The notes under the pieces: model-generated | Told to the model about the DNA's origin: nothing | Database searches by the model: none | Seen by the model: the letters and a program-made list of their open reading frames with translations, nothing else | Shown: positions 36,619-44,892 of the stretch, in pieces | Layout: each line of letters opens with the position of its first letter | How positions within the stretch are numbered: the stretch's first letter is position 1 | Translations under genes and position numbers: made by a program | Assembly (NCBI RefSeq): GCF_001431645.1 | Contig: NZ_LLXU01000077.1 | Span: 1 to 53,950 of the forward strand | DNA: 53,950 bases | Reading direction: 5' to 3' | Origin: Stenotrophomonas panacihumi | GTDB taxonomy: Bacteria; Pseudomonadota; Gammaproteobacteria; Xanthomonadales; Xanthomonadaceae

Positions 36619-38241
36619 TCAGTCCAGCTCGGAAAGGTCGCCCTCGGCCAGCCGCCACCGGCGCGTCACCCCGATCGCGTCCAGGAAGGCGCGGTCGTGG
36701 CTGGCCACCACCAACGCCCCCTGGTAGCCGCGCAGCGCCTGCTCCAGCTGCGACACGGTATCCAGGTCGAGGTTGTTGGTCGGCTCGTCCAGCAGCAACA
36801 GCTGGGGCGCCGGCTCGGCGTGCAGCACGCACAGCAGCACCGCGCGCAGCCGTTCGCCGCCGGACAAGGCCTCCAGCGGCAGGTTCGCGCGGTCGCCGCG
36901 AAAGCCCAGCCCGGCCAGCAGCCGCGCGCGTTCGGCCTCCGGCAGGCCCGGCGCGGCCTCGGCGAAGTGGCGCGCGACGCTGCGCCCCGGCTCGGGCAGT
37001 TCCAGCCGCTGCGACAGCCACGCGATACGGCCCGGCCCGCGCCGCACGCTGCCCGCCTCGGGCAGCACGTCGCCGGCGATCAACCGCAGCAGCGTCGTCT
37101 TGCCAACGCCATTGCCGCCCAGCAGCGCGATGCGTTCCGGGCCGCGGATCGTCAGCTTCACGCCCTGCGTCCCGAACAGCGCGCGGCCGTCGCGCTGCAC
37201 GCGCAGGCCTTCGCCATGGAACAGCACGCGCTCGCCGGGCACGCGCGTGGCGGGCAGCGGCAGGTTCAGCGGGCTGGACGCCTCCAGCGCCTGCGCCGCG
37301 TCGCGCAGCTGCGCGCGGGCCTGGGCCAGGCGGTCGGCATGCACGTCGTCGGCCTTGCCGGCCGAGACCTGCGCCGCCCGCGCGCGCTTGCCGGCCACCA
37401 GCCGCGGCAGGCCGGCATCGACCACCCCGCGTTCGGCGCGGCCACTGCGGCGCTCGGCGCGTTCGCGTGCCTGCTGCCGCGCGTGCTGCTGCCGGCGTAC
37501 TTCGCCGCGCAGTTGTCGCACGCGTTGTTCGGCGGCCTCCTGATCGGCTTCCACGGCCTCGCGATAGAAGCCCCAGCCGCCGCCATGCAGCTGCAGGCGG
37601 TCGGCATGCAGTTCGGCGATCTGGTCCATGCCTTCCAGCAATTCGCGATCATGGCTGGCCACCAGCACGCAGCCCGGCCAGCTGGCCAGCACCTCGCGCA
37701 GGCGCTGGCGGGCGGCGTGGTCGAGATGGTTGCTGGGCTCGTCGAGCAGCAGCACGTCCGGGCGCTGCAACAGCCGCGCCGCCAGCGCCAGCGACATCGC
37801 CTCGCCCCCGCTGAGCGTGGACAACGGGCGCTGCAGCGACAGCCCGTCCAGGCCAAGCTGGCCCAGCAGCTGGGCAACGCGCTCGCGTAGGTCCCAGTCG
37901 CCATCCACCGCGTCGAATGCCTCCGGCGTGGCGTCGCCGGCCAGCACGGCCTCCAGCGCGCGCAGCTTCGCCGCCACGCCGAGGACGTCGGCCACCTGTG
38001 CGTGTGGAGCGAGCACGAGCTGCTGCGGCAGGTAGGCCACACGGCCATGCAGTTCGATGCGGCCTGCGGCGGGCGACAACTCGCCGGCGAGAAGGCGCAG
38101 CAGCGTGCTCTTGCCGGCGCCGTTCGGCGCCACGAGCCCGGTGCGCGCGGCGCCGAGGGTGAAGGAAAGATCGTCGAGGACGGGCGTGCCGTCCGGCCAG
38201 GCAAAGCTCAGGTGCGATACGCGGATGGGCGCAGGGGACAT
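36619..38241 (-). CDS. ABC-F family ATPase
   Basis: Cytoplasmic protein of 540 residues with two ATP-binding cassettes and no membrane domain. Walker A motifs are APNGAGKST and GGNGVGKTT; the signature motif is LSGGE in both; Walker B motifs are LLLDEPSNHLD and LLLDEPTNNLD. The linker between the cassettes is arginine-rich (RQQHARQQARERAERRS), as in ribosome-associated ABC-F proteins that rescue stalled translation or protect against ribosome drugs. ATG 38241 follows GGAGA. The subfamily cannot be named with confidence; a Uup/YheS-type role is as likely as resistance. Confidence 0.93.
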   Translation of the reverse strand: MSPAPIRVSHLSFAWPDGTPVLDDLSFTLGAARTGLVAPNGAGKSTLLRLLAGELSPAAGRIELHGRVAYLPQQLVLAPHAQVADVLGVAAKLRALEAVLAGDATPEAFDAVDGDWDLRERVAQLLGQLGLDGLSLQRPLSTLSGGEAMSLALAARLLQRPDVLLLDEPSNHLDHAARQRLREVLASWPGCVLVASHDRELLEGMDQIAELHADRLQLHGGGWGFYREAVEADQEAAEQRVRQLRGEVRRQQHARQQARERAERRSGRAERGVVDAGLPRLVAGKRARAAQVSAGKADDVHADRLAQARAQLRDAAQALEASSPLNLPLPATRVPGERVLFHGEGLRVQRDGRALFGTQGVKLTIRGPERIALLGGNGVGKTTLLRLIAGDVLPEAGSVRRGPGRIAWLSQRLELPEPGRSVARHFAEAAPGLPEAERARLLAGLGFRGDRANLPLEALSGGERLRAVLLCVLHAEPAPQLLLLDEPTNNLDLDTVSQLEQALRGYQGALVVASHDRAFLDAIGVTRRWRLAEGDLSELD

Positions 38242-38425
38242 GGGGATTCTCCGTGGGATGCGGCACGCGCGGCAGGGCCGGCGCGGCGGAAACCGATGCG
38301 CGCGCCAGCCGGTCACGGCTGCGCGGTCGCGCGGTTCTACGGGGAATCAGGGCTCACACGTCCGAAGGATCTCCTGTCGAGGTCGCTACTCTAGCGCGGC
38401 CTGGCTGAAGCGCGGCGGATACCGG

Positions 38426-39736
38426 TCACGCACCCGCGGGCAGCACCAATGCGGCACACAGGCCACCGCCCTCGCGGTTGGCCAGCTGCAGTTCGCCGCC
38501 GAGCGCCTGCGCCAGCTGCTGGGCGATGGCCAGCCCCAGCCCGGTACCACCGCTCTCGCGACCGCGCGAGGGCTCCAGCCGATGGAAAGGCTGCAGCACC
38601 GCGGCCAACGCCTCCTCGGGAATGCCGGGGCCGCGATCAAGCACTTCGATCCGCACGCGACCGTCCGCCTGCCGGTGCAGCGCCGCCTCGGCACTGCCCG
38701 CGTAGGCGAGCGCGTTGTCGACCAGGTTCTGCACCACGCGCCGCAGCACGTGCGGGTGCGTCGGCAACGCCACCGCCTCGGTGCGGCCCCGTTGCACGGC
38801 GCGGCCCATGTCCTGGTAATCGTCCACCACGCTGCCGAGGAACGATTGCAGGTCCACGCGCACCGCCGGCCCCAGCGCGACATGCGCGCTGCGCGCGTAG
38901 TTCACGCCTTCGCGCACGAGCTGGCCGAGCTGGGTGACGTCGTCGAGCAGGCGCGCCTGCGTCGGGCTGTCGTCCATGCTTTCCACGCGCAGGCGCAGGC
39001 GGGTGATCGGGGTCTGCAGGTCGTGCGAGATCGCCGCGAGGATCTGCATGCGCTCGGCCACATGCGCGGCGATGCGCGCCTGCAGCGCGTTGAGCGCACT
39101 GGCTGCCTGGGCGACTTCGCGCGGCCCGTCCTGCGGCAGCGGCGGCGAAGGCCGCGCCGGGTCGAGCCGCCCCGCGGCATCGGCCAGTTGCGCCAGCGGC
39201 CGCGTGACCGCGCGCACCGCCAGCCACGCGCAGGCGATCAACAGCAGCACCTGCAGCGCCAGCACCCAAGGCAGCCAGCGCGCCAACGGCAGCAGCGAGG
39301 GCGTGACCTCGATCGTGAGCGGCTGGCCGTCGGCCAGCGTCAGCTCGATTTCATAGCGCTCCGGCGCGGCGGATACCGCGCGCGGCCGCAGCGCGTAACG
39401 GTGGCCCAACGCGTTGTCGACCAGCGCGGTGACCTGCCGCGCACGCTCGCTCGCCAACGCGGTACCGGGCTGCGCGGGACGCAGCAGGTAGCGATAGGTG
39501 CGCCGCTCCAGCCGCGGCAGCCAGGCCTGCCGCTCGGCCGGCGACAACCGCTCCAGCAGCGCCACGCTCAACGGCACATCCTGTTCCATGCCGCTGAGCA
39601 TCATGCCGCGCGTGGCGAGGTCGCGTTCGTGCAGCAGCAGGCCGAACGACAGCGCATGCGCCAGCAGCAGCCCGCCGGCCAGCAGCAGCACCAGCCGCGT
39701 GCCCAGCGAACGCGGCCACGGGATGCGCAGGCTCAC
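38426..39736 (-). CDS. Sensor histidine kinase
   Basis: Inner-membrane kinase of 436 residues. There are two transmembrane helices (about 13-35 and 155-175), with a short periplasmic sensor between them. HAMP and dimerisation regions carry H238 (AAISHDLQTP); the ATPase domain has the N box NLVDNALAYAG, DRGPGIPEE and GTGLGLAIA. It starts at GTG 39736 in a four-base overlap (GTGA) with the response regulator stop, showing translational coupling. The domain layout resembles EnvZ/OmpR-class sensors; the signal is unknown. Confidence 0.94.
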   Translation of the reverse strand: MSLRIPWPRSLGTRLVLLLAGGLLLAHALSFGLLLHERDLATRGMMLSGMEQDVPLSVALLERLSPAERQAWLPRLERRTYRYLLRPAQPGTALASERARQVTALVDNALGHRYALRPRAVSAAPERYEIELTLADGQPLTIEVTPSLLPLARWLPWVLALQVLLLIACAWLAVRAVTRPLAQLADAAGRLDPARPSPPLPQDGPREVAQAASALNALQARIAAHVAERMQILAAISHDLQTPITRLRLRVESMDDSPTQARLLDDVTQLGQLVREGVNYARSAHVALGPAVRVDLQSFLGSVVDDYQDMGRAVQRGRTEAVALPTHPHVLRRVVQNLVDNALAYAGSAEAALHRQADGRVRIEVLDRGPGIPEEALAAVLQPFHRLEPSRGRESGGTGLGLAIAQQLAQALGGELQLANREGGGLCAALVLPAGA

Positions 39737-40473
39737 GCCGGATCCCCGATCAACGTGACCGGCTGGCAGAACACGTAGCCTTCGCTGCGCACGGTCTTGA
39801 TGTAGGCCTGCTCGCGCGCCGCATCGCCCAGGCGCTGGCGCAGGCGGCTGACCAGCAGGTCGATGGAGCGGTCGAACAGTTCGGCATCGCGGCCCTGCGT
39901 GAGGTTGAGCAGCTGGTCGCGGCTGAGCACGCGCTGCGGGTGGTCGACGAACACGCGCAGCAGGCGGAACTCGGCGGCGCTGAGCGGATAGGCGGTGTCC
40001 TGCGCATCGAGCAGGTGGCGCGCGGTGGTATCCAGGCGCCAGTCGCCGAAGCCGATCAGCCGCGCCGCTTCGCTCACCTGCAGGTTCGGCGGCAGCATGC
40101 GGGTGCGGCGGATCACCGCGTTGATCCGCGCCAGCAGCTCGCGCGGCGAGAACGGCTTGACGAGGTAATCGTCGGCGCCCATCTCCAGGCCGATGATGCG
40201 GTCGGTCTCGTCGTCGCGCGCGGTGAGCATCACCACCGGCACCGCGCGGTGCTTGCCCGCGCGCAGGTTGCGGCACAGCGTCAGGCCATCCTCGCCGGGC
40301 ATCATCACGTCCAGCACGACCAGGTCCACGTCGCTGGTGTCCAGGGCCGCCTTCATCTCGCGGCCGTCGGCGGCCAGGCTCACGCGCAGGCCGTTCTTGC
40401 GCAGGTAGTCGCCGACCAGCTGGCGGATGTCGCGATCGTCATCGACGACGAGGATGTGGTCGGCGTGGGACAT
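39733..40473 (-). CDS. OmpR-family response regulator
   Basis: Two-domain regulator of 246 residues. The receiver has the acidic pocket DDD (11-13), phospho-acceptor D55 in VVLDVMMPGEDG and the conserved K in YLVKPFSP. The C-terminal winged helix carries ELFDRSIDLLVSRLRQRL and IKTVRSEGYVF. It is the partner of the overlapping histidine kinase gene. It reads toward the kinase and away from the alpha/beta hydrolases. The 10-base-spaced direct repeats at 41437-41485 would suit an OmpR-type regulator, but this link is only a hypothesis. Confidence 0.95.
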   Translation of the reverse strand: MSHADHILVVDDDRDIRQLVGDYLRKNGLRVSLAADGREMKAALDTSDVDLVVLDVMMPGEDGLTLCRNLRAGKHRAVPVVMLTARDDETDRIIGLEMGADDYLVKPFSPRELLARINAVIRRTRMLPPNLQVSEAARLIGFGDWRLDTTARHLLDAQDTAYPLSAAEFRLLRVFVDHPQRVLSRDQLLNLTQGRDAELFDRSIDLLVSRLRQRLGDAAREQAYIKTVRSEGYVFCQPVTLIGDPA

Positions 40474-40544
40474 CTGGCTCTCCGGGGACAGGGGGACGCG
40501 GCGTGGCGCGATGGTAGCGTCTTGCGCGAAGGTGGATTGTGCGC

Positions 40545-41333
40545 TCAGCCACCATCGAAGCCGGGCGCGCGCTCGGCGGGCTTCAACCCGGCGGCTTCGA
40601 GGATGGTGTCGGCCACCTCGTTCGGTGCGGACAGCGGCGAGACATGGCTCGACGCCACCGAACGCCATTGCGCGCCGATGCGCTGCGCGGTGGCCACCTG
40701 CAACGCGGGCGTGAGCATGCGGTCATCGCGCGACACCACGTACCAGCTCGGGCGCGTACGCCATGCCGCCACGTCCACCGGCTCGGAAAGCGCGGCCGCC
40801 TTCAGCGGCAACTGGTGCGCCACGACCTCGGCGATGCGCGCGGGCATCAGGTCCTGGGCGAAGTCTTCGGCCACGGTGTCGGGCGACAGCGAGAGGAAGC
40901 CGTCCTTCGCCACCAGCTGCTGCAGCCCGGGCGCAACCGCGAAGTGCTCGCCCTGCTGCGCGGACGTCTGGCCGACATCGGGCGCGAAGGCGGCGACGTA
41001 GACGAGTGATTCGACCTTCGGGTCGGCGCCCGCCTCGGTGATCACCGTGCCGCCCCACGAATGGCCGACCAGCACCACCTTGCCCGGCGCGGCGTCGATG
41101 GCGCGGCGGGTGGCGGCGACGTCGTCGGCCAGCGAGGTCAGCGGGTTGTCCACTTTCACGACCGGCACGCCGCGACGCTGCAGGCGCATGGCGACGGCAT
41201 CCCAGCTCGATGCATCGGCGAAGGCGCCATGCACCAGCACGACGGTAGGCGGCGTGGCGCCCTCGGCGGCGGACGCGATGGCGGGAAAGACGGTGGCGGC
41301 CAGCAGGCCGGCCAGGGCAACGGTACGCAACAT
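40545..41333 (-). CDS. Secreted alpha/beta hydrolase
   Basis: Protein of 262 residues with signal peptide (LAGLLAATVFPAIASAA). It has the oxyanion segment VLVHGAFADASSW, nucleophile S92 in GHSWGG, an acidic residue in VSRDDRML and a C-terminal histidine in SSHVSPLSAP. The overall pattern matches the small salicylate-esterase-like group of alpha/beta hydrolases, but the substrate is not known. ATG 41333 follows GAGGAG. It is divergent from an epoxide-hydrolase-like gene, and the gap between them holds a complex dyad. Confidence 0.88.
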   Translation of the reverse strand: MLRTVALAGLLAATVFPAIASAAEGATPPTVVLVHGAFADASSWDAVAMRLQRRGVPVVKVDNPLTSLADDVAATRRAIDAAPGKVVLVGHSWGGTVITEAGADPKVESLVYVAAFAPDVGQTSAQQGEHFAVAPGLQQLVAKDGFLSLSPDTVAEDFAQDLMPARIAEVVAHQLPLKAAALSEPVDVAAWRTRPSWYVVSRDDRMLTPALQVATAQRIGAQWRSVASSHVSPLSAPNEVADTILEAAGLKPAERAPGFDGG

Positions 41334-41436
41334 GTCGTGGACTCCTCGGGTTGGGAGGTCCATTGCAGCGTCGCGCTGTATCGGGCCGTTGTCGGGTGGC
41401 CGGCGAAATGTATGCGGGCCGCGCGTGCGGGCCGCT

Positions 41437-41485
41437 GGATACGTTCGGATACAAACCCGCGGCCGCTTTGTATCGGTCTGTATCC
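41437..41485. promoter_or_regulatory. Multi-site GGATAC operator dyad
   Basis: GGATAC at 41437-41442 and GGATACAAA at 41447-41455 face TTTGTATC at 41467-41474 and GTATCC at 41480-41485. Within each arm the half-sites are ten bases apart, so they lie on one face of the helix, and the arms mirror each other. A further GTATCG lies at 41378-41383. This looks like a cooperative binding site controlling one or both divergent hydrolase genes. Confidence 0.65.
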
Positions 41486-41617
41486 GGCGGCCCAGGGGTG
41501 CGGCTCGCTGACAAAAGCCGGGGTGACGGGACACGGGCGGGATACGCCCGGGGCGTGCAATGCACCCACCGCCGGACGACACCGCCGGCACCGCCCCTTC
41601 CCGACAGGAGTACGAGC

Positions 41618-42616
41618 ATGTCCAGCCTCTTCCGCCGCACCCCCATGCGCCTGGCCACCCTGCTGCTGGCTGCCCAGCCCTTGCTGGCCGGCATCGCCAG
41701 CGCCGCCACGCCGCCCGCGCCGCTGGTCGCCGACCAGCACGTCGTCGCCGGCGACCTGGACATCGGCTACGCCGATCTCGGCCCGAAGACGGGCGAAGTG
41801 GTGATCCTGCTGCACGGCTGGCCCTACGACATCAACAGCTACGCCGAGGTCGCGCCGAAGCTGGCCGCGCAGGGTTACCGGGTGATCGTGCCGCACCTGC
41901 GCGGCTACGGCAGCACGCGCTTCCTCTCGCCCGACACGCCGCGCAATGGCGAGCCGGCCGCACTGGCCTCCGACGTCATCGCGCTGATGGATGCACTGCA
42001 CATCCAGCGCGCCACGCTGGCCGGCTTCGACTGGGGTGCGCGCTCGGCCGACATCGTCGCCGCGCTGTGGCCGCAGCGGGTCAAGGCGCTGGTGTCGGTG
42101 AGCGGCTATCTGATCAGCAGCCAGGACGCCGGCCGCAAGCCGCTGCCGCCCTCGGCCGAACTGCAGTGGTGGTACCAGTACTACTTCGCCACCGACCGCG
42201 GCCGCGACGGCTACGCGCAGTACACGCATGATTTCGCGCGGCAGATCTGGCAGCTGGCCTCGCCGCAGTGGAAGTTCGACGACGCCACCTTCGCCCGCAG
42301 CGCCGCGGCGCTGGACAACCCCGACCAGGTCGCCATCACGATCCACAACTACCGCTGGCGGCTGGGCCTGGCGCAGGGCGAGCCGAAGTACGCCGCGCTG
42401 GAGCAGCGCCTGGCGCAGCTGCCGGCCATCACCGTGCCGACCATCACCCTGGAAGGCGATGCCAACGGCGCGCCGCATCCGCAGCCGGAAGCCTACGCGG
42501 CGAAGTTCACCGGCAAGTACGAGCACCGCACGCTGCAAGGCGGCATCGGCCACAACCCGCCGCAGGAAGCGCCGGCCGCCTTCGCCCAGGCGGTCATCGA
42601 CGCCACCCGCCTGTAA
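41618..42616 (+). CDS. Epoxide hydrolase-like alpha/beta hydrolase
   Basis: Secreted protein of 332 residues with signal peptide ending ASAA. The nucleophile is an aspartate, D138 in AGFDWGAR, as in epoxide hydrolases and haloalkane dehalogenases. The oxyanion motif HGWPYD, RGYGST and the C-terminal H in GGIGHNPPQ complete the set. ATG 41618 follows ACAGGAG. It is first in a tightly packed run of six same-strand genes ending at 45723, and is probably controlled from the GGATAC dyad upstream. The substrate could be an epoxide, but that is inferred from the Asp. Confidence 0.88.
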   Translation: MSSLFRRTPMRLATLLLAAQPLLAGIASAATPPAPLVADQHVVAGDLDIGYADLGPKTGEVVILLHGWPYDINSYAEVAPKLAAQGYRVIVPHLRGYGSTRFLSPDTPRNGEPAALASDVIALMDALHIQRATLAGFDWGARSADIVAALWPQRVKALVSVSGYLISSQDAGRKPLPPSAELQWWYQYYFATDRGRDGYAQYTHDFARQIWQLASPQWKFDDATFARSAAALDNPDQVAITIHNYRWRLGLAQGEPKYAALEQRLAQLPAITVPTITLEGDANGAPHPQPEAYAAKFTGKYEHRTLQGGIGHNPPQEAPAAFAQAVIDATRL

Positions 42617-42629
42617 CCGGAGCGCCACG

Positions 42630-43136
42630 ATGAAGCCGATCTTCCTGTTCGCGCTGCTGCTGGCCGGTGTCGCCACCGCGCTGGGCATCGCCTTCCTGGC
42701 CCGCGCCGATGATGCCGGTCCTGCCGCCCCGATCTACGGCGTGACGCTGCCGCAGGGTTACCGGCAGTGGGAACTGATCGCCCCGGCCGAGGAAGCCGCC
42801 CCGCTCGACGAACTGCGCGTGGTGCTCGGCAACCCGGTGGCGGTGCGCGCATTCCGCGACAACATCCGCCCGTTCCCGGACGGCGCGGTGCTGGTGAAGC
42901 TGGCCTGGAAGCGCGCGCCGTCCGCCGACTTCGCCACCGCCACGGTGCCCGGCGCCGCCACCACGGTGCAGGTGATGGAGAAGGACTCCGCGCGCTACGC
43001 CGCCACCGGCGGCTGGGGCTACGGCCGCTTCATCGATGGCCAGCCCGCCGACGAAGCCCAGCACCGCACCTGCCATGCCTGCCACGCCGCGCGCGTGAAG
43101 CAACGCGACTACGTGTTCACCCGCTACGCGCCGTGA
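42630..43136 (+). CDS. Cytochrome P460 family protein
   Basis: Periplasmic c-type cytochrome of 168 residues with a signal anchor (FLFALLLAGVATALGIAFLA). A single haem site CHACH lies at the C-terminus (RTCHACHAARVKQRDYVFTRY), where P460 proteins carry it. The family includes enzymes oxidising hydroxylamine or nitric oxide, with a Lys-haem cross-link in the best-known ones; whether the cross-link occurs here is unknown. It needs the cytochrome c maturation machinery, and a CcdA-like gene is two genes downstream. It follows the hydrolase by 13 bases. Confidence 0.88.
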   Translation: MKPIFLFALLLAGVATALGIAFLARADDAGPAAPIYGVTLPQGYRQWELIAPAEEAAPLDELRVVLGNPVAVRAFRDNIRPFPDGAVLVKLAWKRAPSADFATATVPGAATTVQVMEKDSARYAATGGWGYGRFIDGQPADEAQHRTCHACHAARVKQRDYVFTRYAP

Positions 43137-43171
43137 CCCCCACGGCGCACCTCAACCCCCAGGAGTTCCCC

Positions 43172-43588
43172 ATGCAATCCGTCGATAAAGTGCTGTACAC
43201 CGGAAAGACCCACGTCGTCGGCGGCCGCGAAGGCCATGCCCGCAGCGACGACGGCCAACTCGACGTCACGCTCTCCCCGCCGGGCAGTGGCCGTCCCGGC
43301 ACCAATCCCGAGCAGCTGTTCGCCGCCGGCTGGTCGGCCTGTTTCGAAGGCGCGATGAAGAAGGCCGCGCGCGGCTTGCAGATCGCGCTGCCGGCAGGCA
43401 CCGCCATCGATGCGGAGATCGACCTCGGCCTGGCCGGCGAGGACTTCCAGCTGCAGGCGCGGCTCACCGTGTCGCTGCCCGGCCTGCCGCGCGAACAGGC
43501 GCAGGCGCTGGTCGAACAGGCGCATCGCACCTGCCCGTATTCGCGGGCGACGCGCGGCAACATCGGCGTGCGCATCGACGTCGTCTAA
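43172..43588 (+). CDS. Ohr-type organic hydroperoxide reductase
   Basis: Protein of 138 residues of the Ohr branch of the OsmC superfamily. Catalytic cysteines are C57 (GWSACFEGA) and C121 (RTCPYSRA); R19 and E47 are placed as in known Ohr active sites. Ohr reduces fatty-acid hydroperoxides with lipoylated partners. ATG 43172 follows AGGAG. No MarR-type OhrR regulator is adjacent, which is usual for ohr, so control may come from the operon promoter. Confidence 0.93.
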   Translation: MQSVDKVLYTGKTHVVGGREGHARSDDGQLDVTLSPPGSGRPGTNPEQLFAAGWSACFEGAMKKAARGLQIALPAGTAIDAEIDLGLAGEDFQLQARLTVSLPGLPREQAQALVEQAHRTCPYSRATRGNIGVRIDVV

Positions 43589-43603
43589 CCCGGAGGCATC
43601 GAC

Positions 43604-44296
43604 ATGCTCGCCTACGCCCTGGCCCTCGTCGCTGGCATGGCCACCCTGCTCTCCCCGTGCATCCTGCCGGTGTTGCCGATCGTGCTGGCCACCACCGCAG
43701 GGCGCGGCCGCGCCACGCCGCTGTGGATCATCACCGGCTTCGTGCTGAGCTTCGCGGCGGGCGGCTGGCTGATCGGCGCGCTGTCGGCCTCTTCCGGCGC
43801 GCTGCAGGGCGCCATCCGCGATGCCTCCATCGGCGTGCTGTTGCTGGCCGCGCTCTCGTGCTTCTGGCCGGCGCCGTTCGAGGCGCTGGTCGCGAAGCTG
43901 CAGGCCTGGCGCGGCCCGCGCGATGCCGCGCACCTGCCCGGCGGTGCGCTCGGTGGGCTGCTGGTCGGCGCCTCGCTCGGCCTGGCGTGGACGCCCTGCG
44001 CCGGCCCGGTGCTCGCCTCGGTGCTGGCGCTGGCCGCCAGCGCCCAGGCACCCGGAAAGGCCACCGCGTTGCTGGGCGTGTACGCCCTCGGCGCGGGCCT
44101 GCCGATGTTGCTCATCGCCTATGGCGGGCAATGGGTGGATGCCCGCCTCTCCGTGCTGCAACGCCATACCACGCTGTTCCGCCGCGGCTTCGGCGCGCTC
44201 GCCCTCGGCGTGGCGCTGCTGCAGCTGTTCCAGTACGACGTGTTCGTGTCGGCCTGGGCGACGCAATGGCTTCCCTCCTCCTCGCAAGGACTCTGA
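43604..44296 (+). CDS. CcdA/DsbD-type thiol electron transporter
   Basis: Membrane protein of 230 residues with about six helices. The two redox cysteines lie in the expected helices: LSPCILPVLPI (C19) and WTPCAGPV (about residue 130). CcdA proteins carry electrons from cytoplasmic thioredoxin to periplasmic thiol proteins. A thioredoxin-like lipoprotein gene starts two bases after the stop, so it is the likely acceptor; together they equal the fused DipZ arrangement. An additional role in haem attachment to the P460 protein upstream is possible. Confidence 0.92.
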   Translation: MLAYALALVAGMATLLSPCILPVLPIVLATTAGRGRATPLWIITGFVLSFAAGGWLIGALSASSGALQGAIRDASIGVLLLAALSCFWPAPFEALVAKLQAWRGPRDAAHLPGGALGGLLVGASLGLAWTPCAGPVLASVLALAASAQAPGKATALLGVYALGAGLPMLLIAYGGQWVDARLSVLQRHTTLFRRGFGALALGVALLQLFQYDVFVSAWATQWLPSSSQGL

Positions 44297-44298
44297 TC

Positions 44299-44874
44299 AT
44301 GCGCAAGCTCGTTCCCGCCCTCACCCTGCTGGCCGCCTGCGTGTTCGCCAGCGCCTGCTCGCCGCAGGTGCAGGCCGACCCGGTCGAACCCAGCCACACC
44401 GCGCCCGCGCCGATGGCGCCGGATTTCCAGGGCATCGGCCAGTGGTTCAACTCGGCCCCGCTCTCGTTGCCACGGCTGCGCGGCAAGGTGGTGCTGGTGG
44501 AGTTCTGGACCTACTCGTGCATCAACTGCATCCACGTGCTGCCGCATGTGAAGCAGTGGCACGCCGACTACCACGACCAGGGCCTGGTGGTGGTGGGCGT
44601 GCACACGCCCGAATACGCCTACGAAAAGCAGGCCCACAACCTGCAAGCCGCGGTACAGCGCTTCGGCATCACCTATCCGGTGGCGCAGGACAATGACTAC
44701 CGGACCTGGAACGCCTACGGCAACCAGTACTGGCCGGCGCTTTACCTCATCGATGCGGATGGCCGCATCGTCTACCAGCACTTCGGCGAAGGCGGCTACG
44801 CCCAGACCGAAGCGAAGATCCGCCAACTGCTGGCCGCGCGGCGCGATGACGCGCCGGCGTCCCGCGCCCGTTGA
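44299..44874 (+). CDS. Periplasmic thioredoxin-like protein, probable lipoprotein
   Basis: Protein of 191 residues. The signal sequence has lipobox-like cysteines (LLAAC14, or FASAC20), so it is probably membrane-anchored on the periplasmic side. The thioredoxin fold carries C74-x-x-C77 in WTYSCINCIHVLP, the DipZ/TlpA-like variant. PALYLID and the conserved glycine region follow. It should receive electrons from the CcdA-like protein encoded just before it. It may reduce apocytochrome or protect periplasmic thiols from peroxide. Confidence 0.92.
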   Translation: MRKLVPALTLLAACVFASACSPQVQADPVEPSHTAPAPMAPDFQGIGQWFNSAPLSLPRLRGKVVLVEFWTYSCINCIHVLPHVKQWHADYHDQGLVVVGVHTPEYAYEKQAHNLQAAVQRFGITYPVAQDNDYRTWNAYGNQYWPALYLIDADGRIVYQHFGEGGYAQTEAKIRQLLAARRDDAPASRAR

Positions 44875-44892
44875 TTCCCGAGGAGTAATCCC

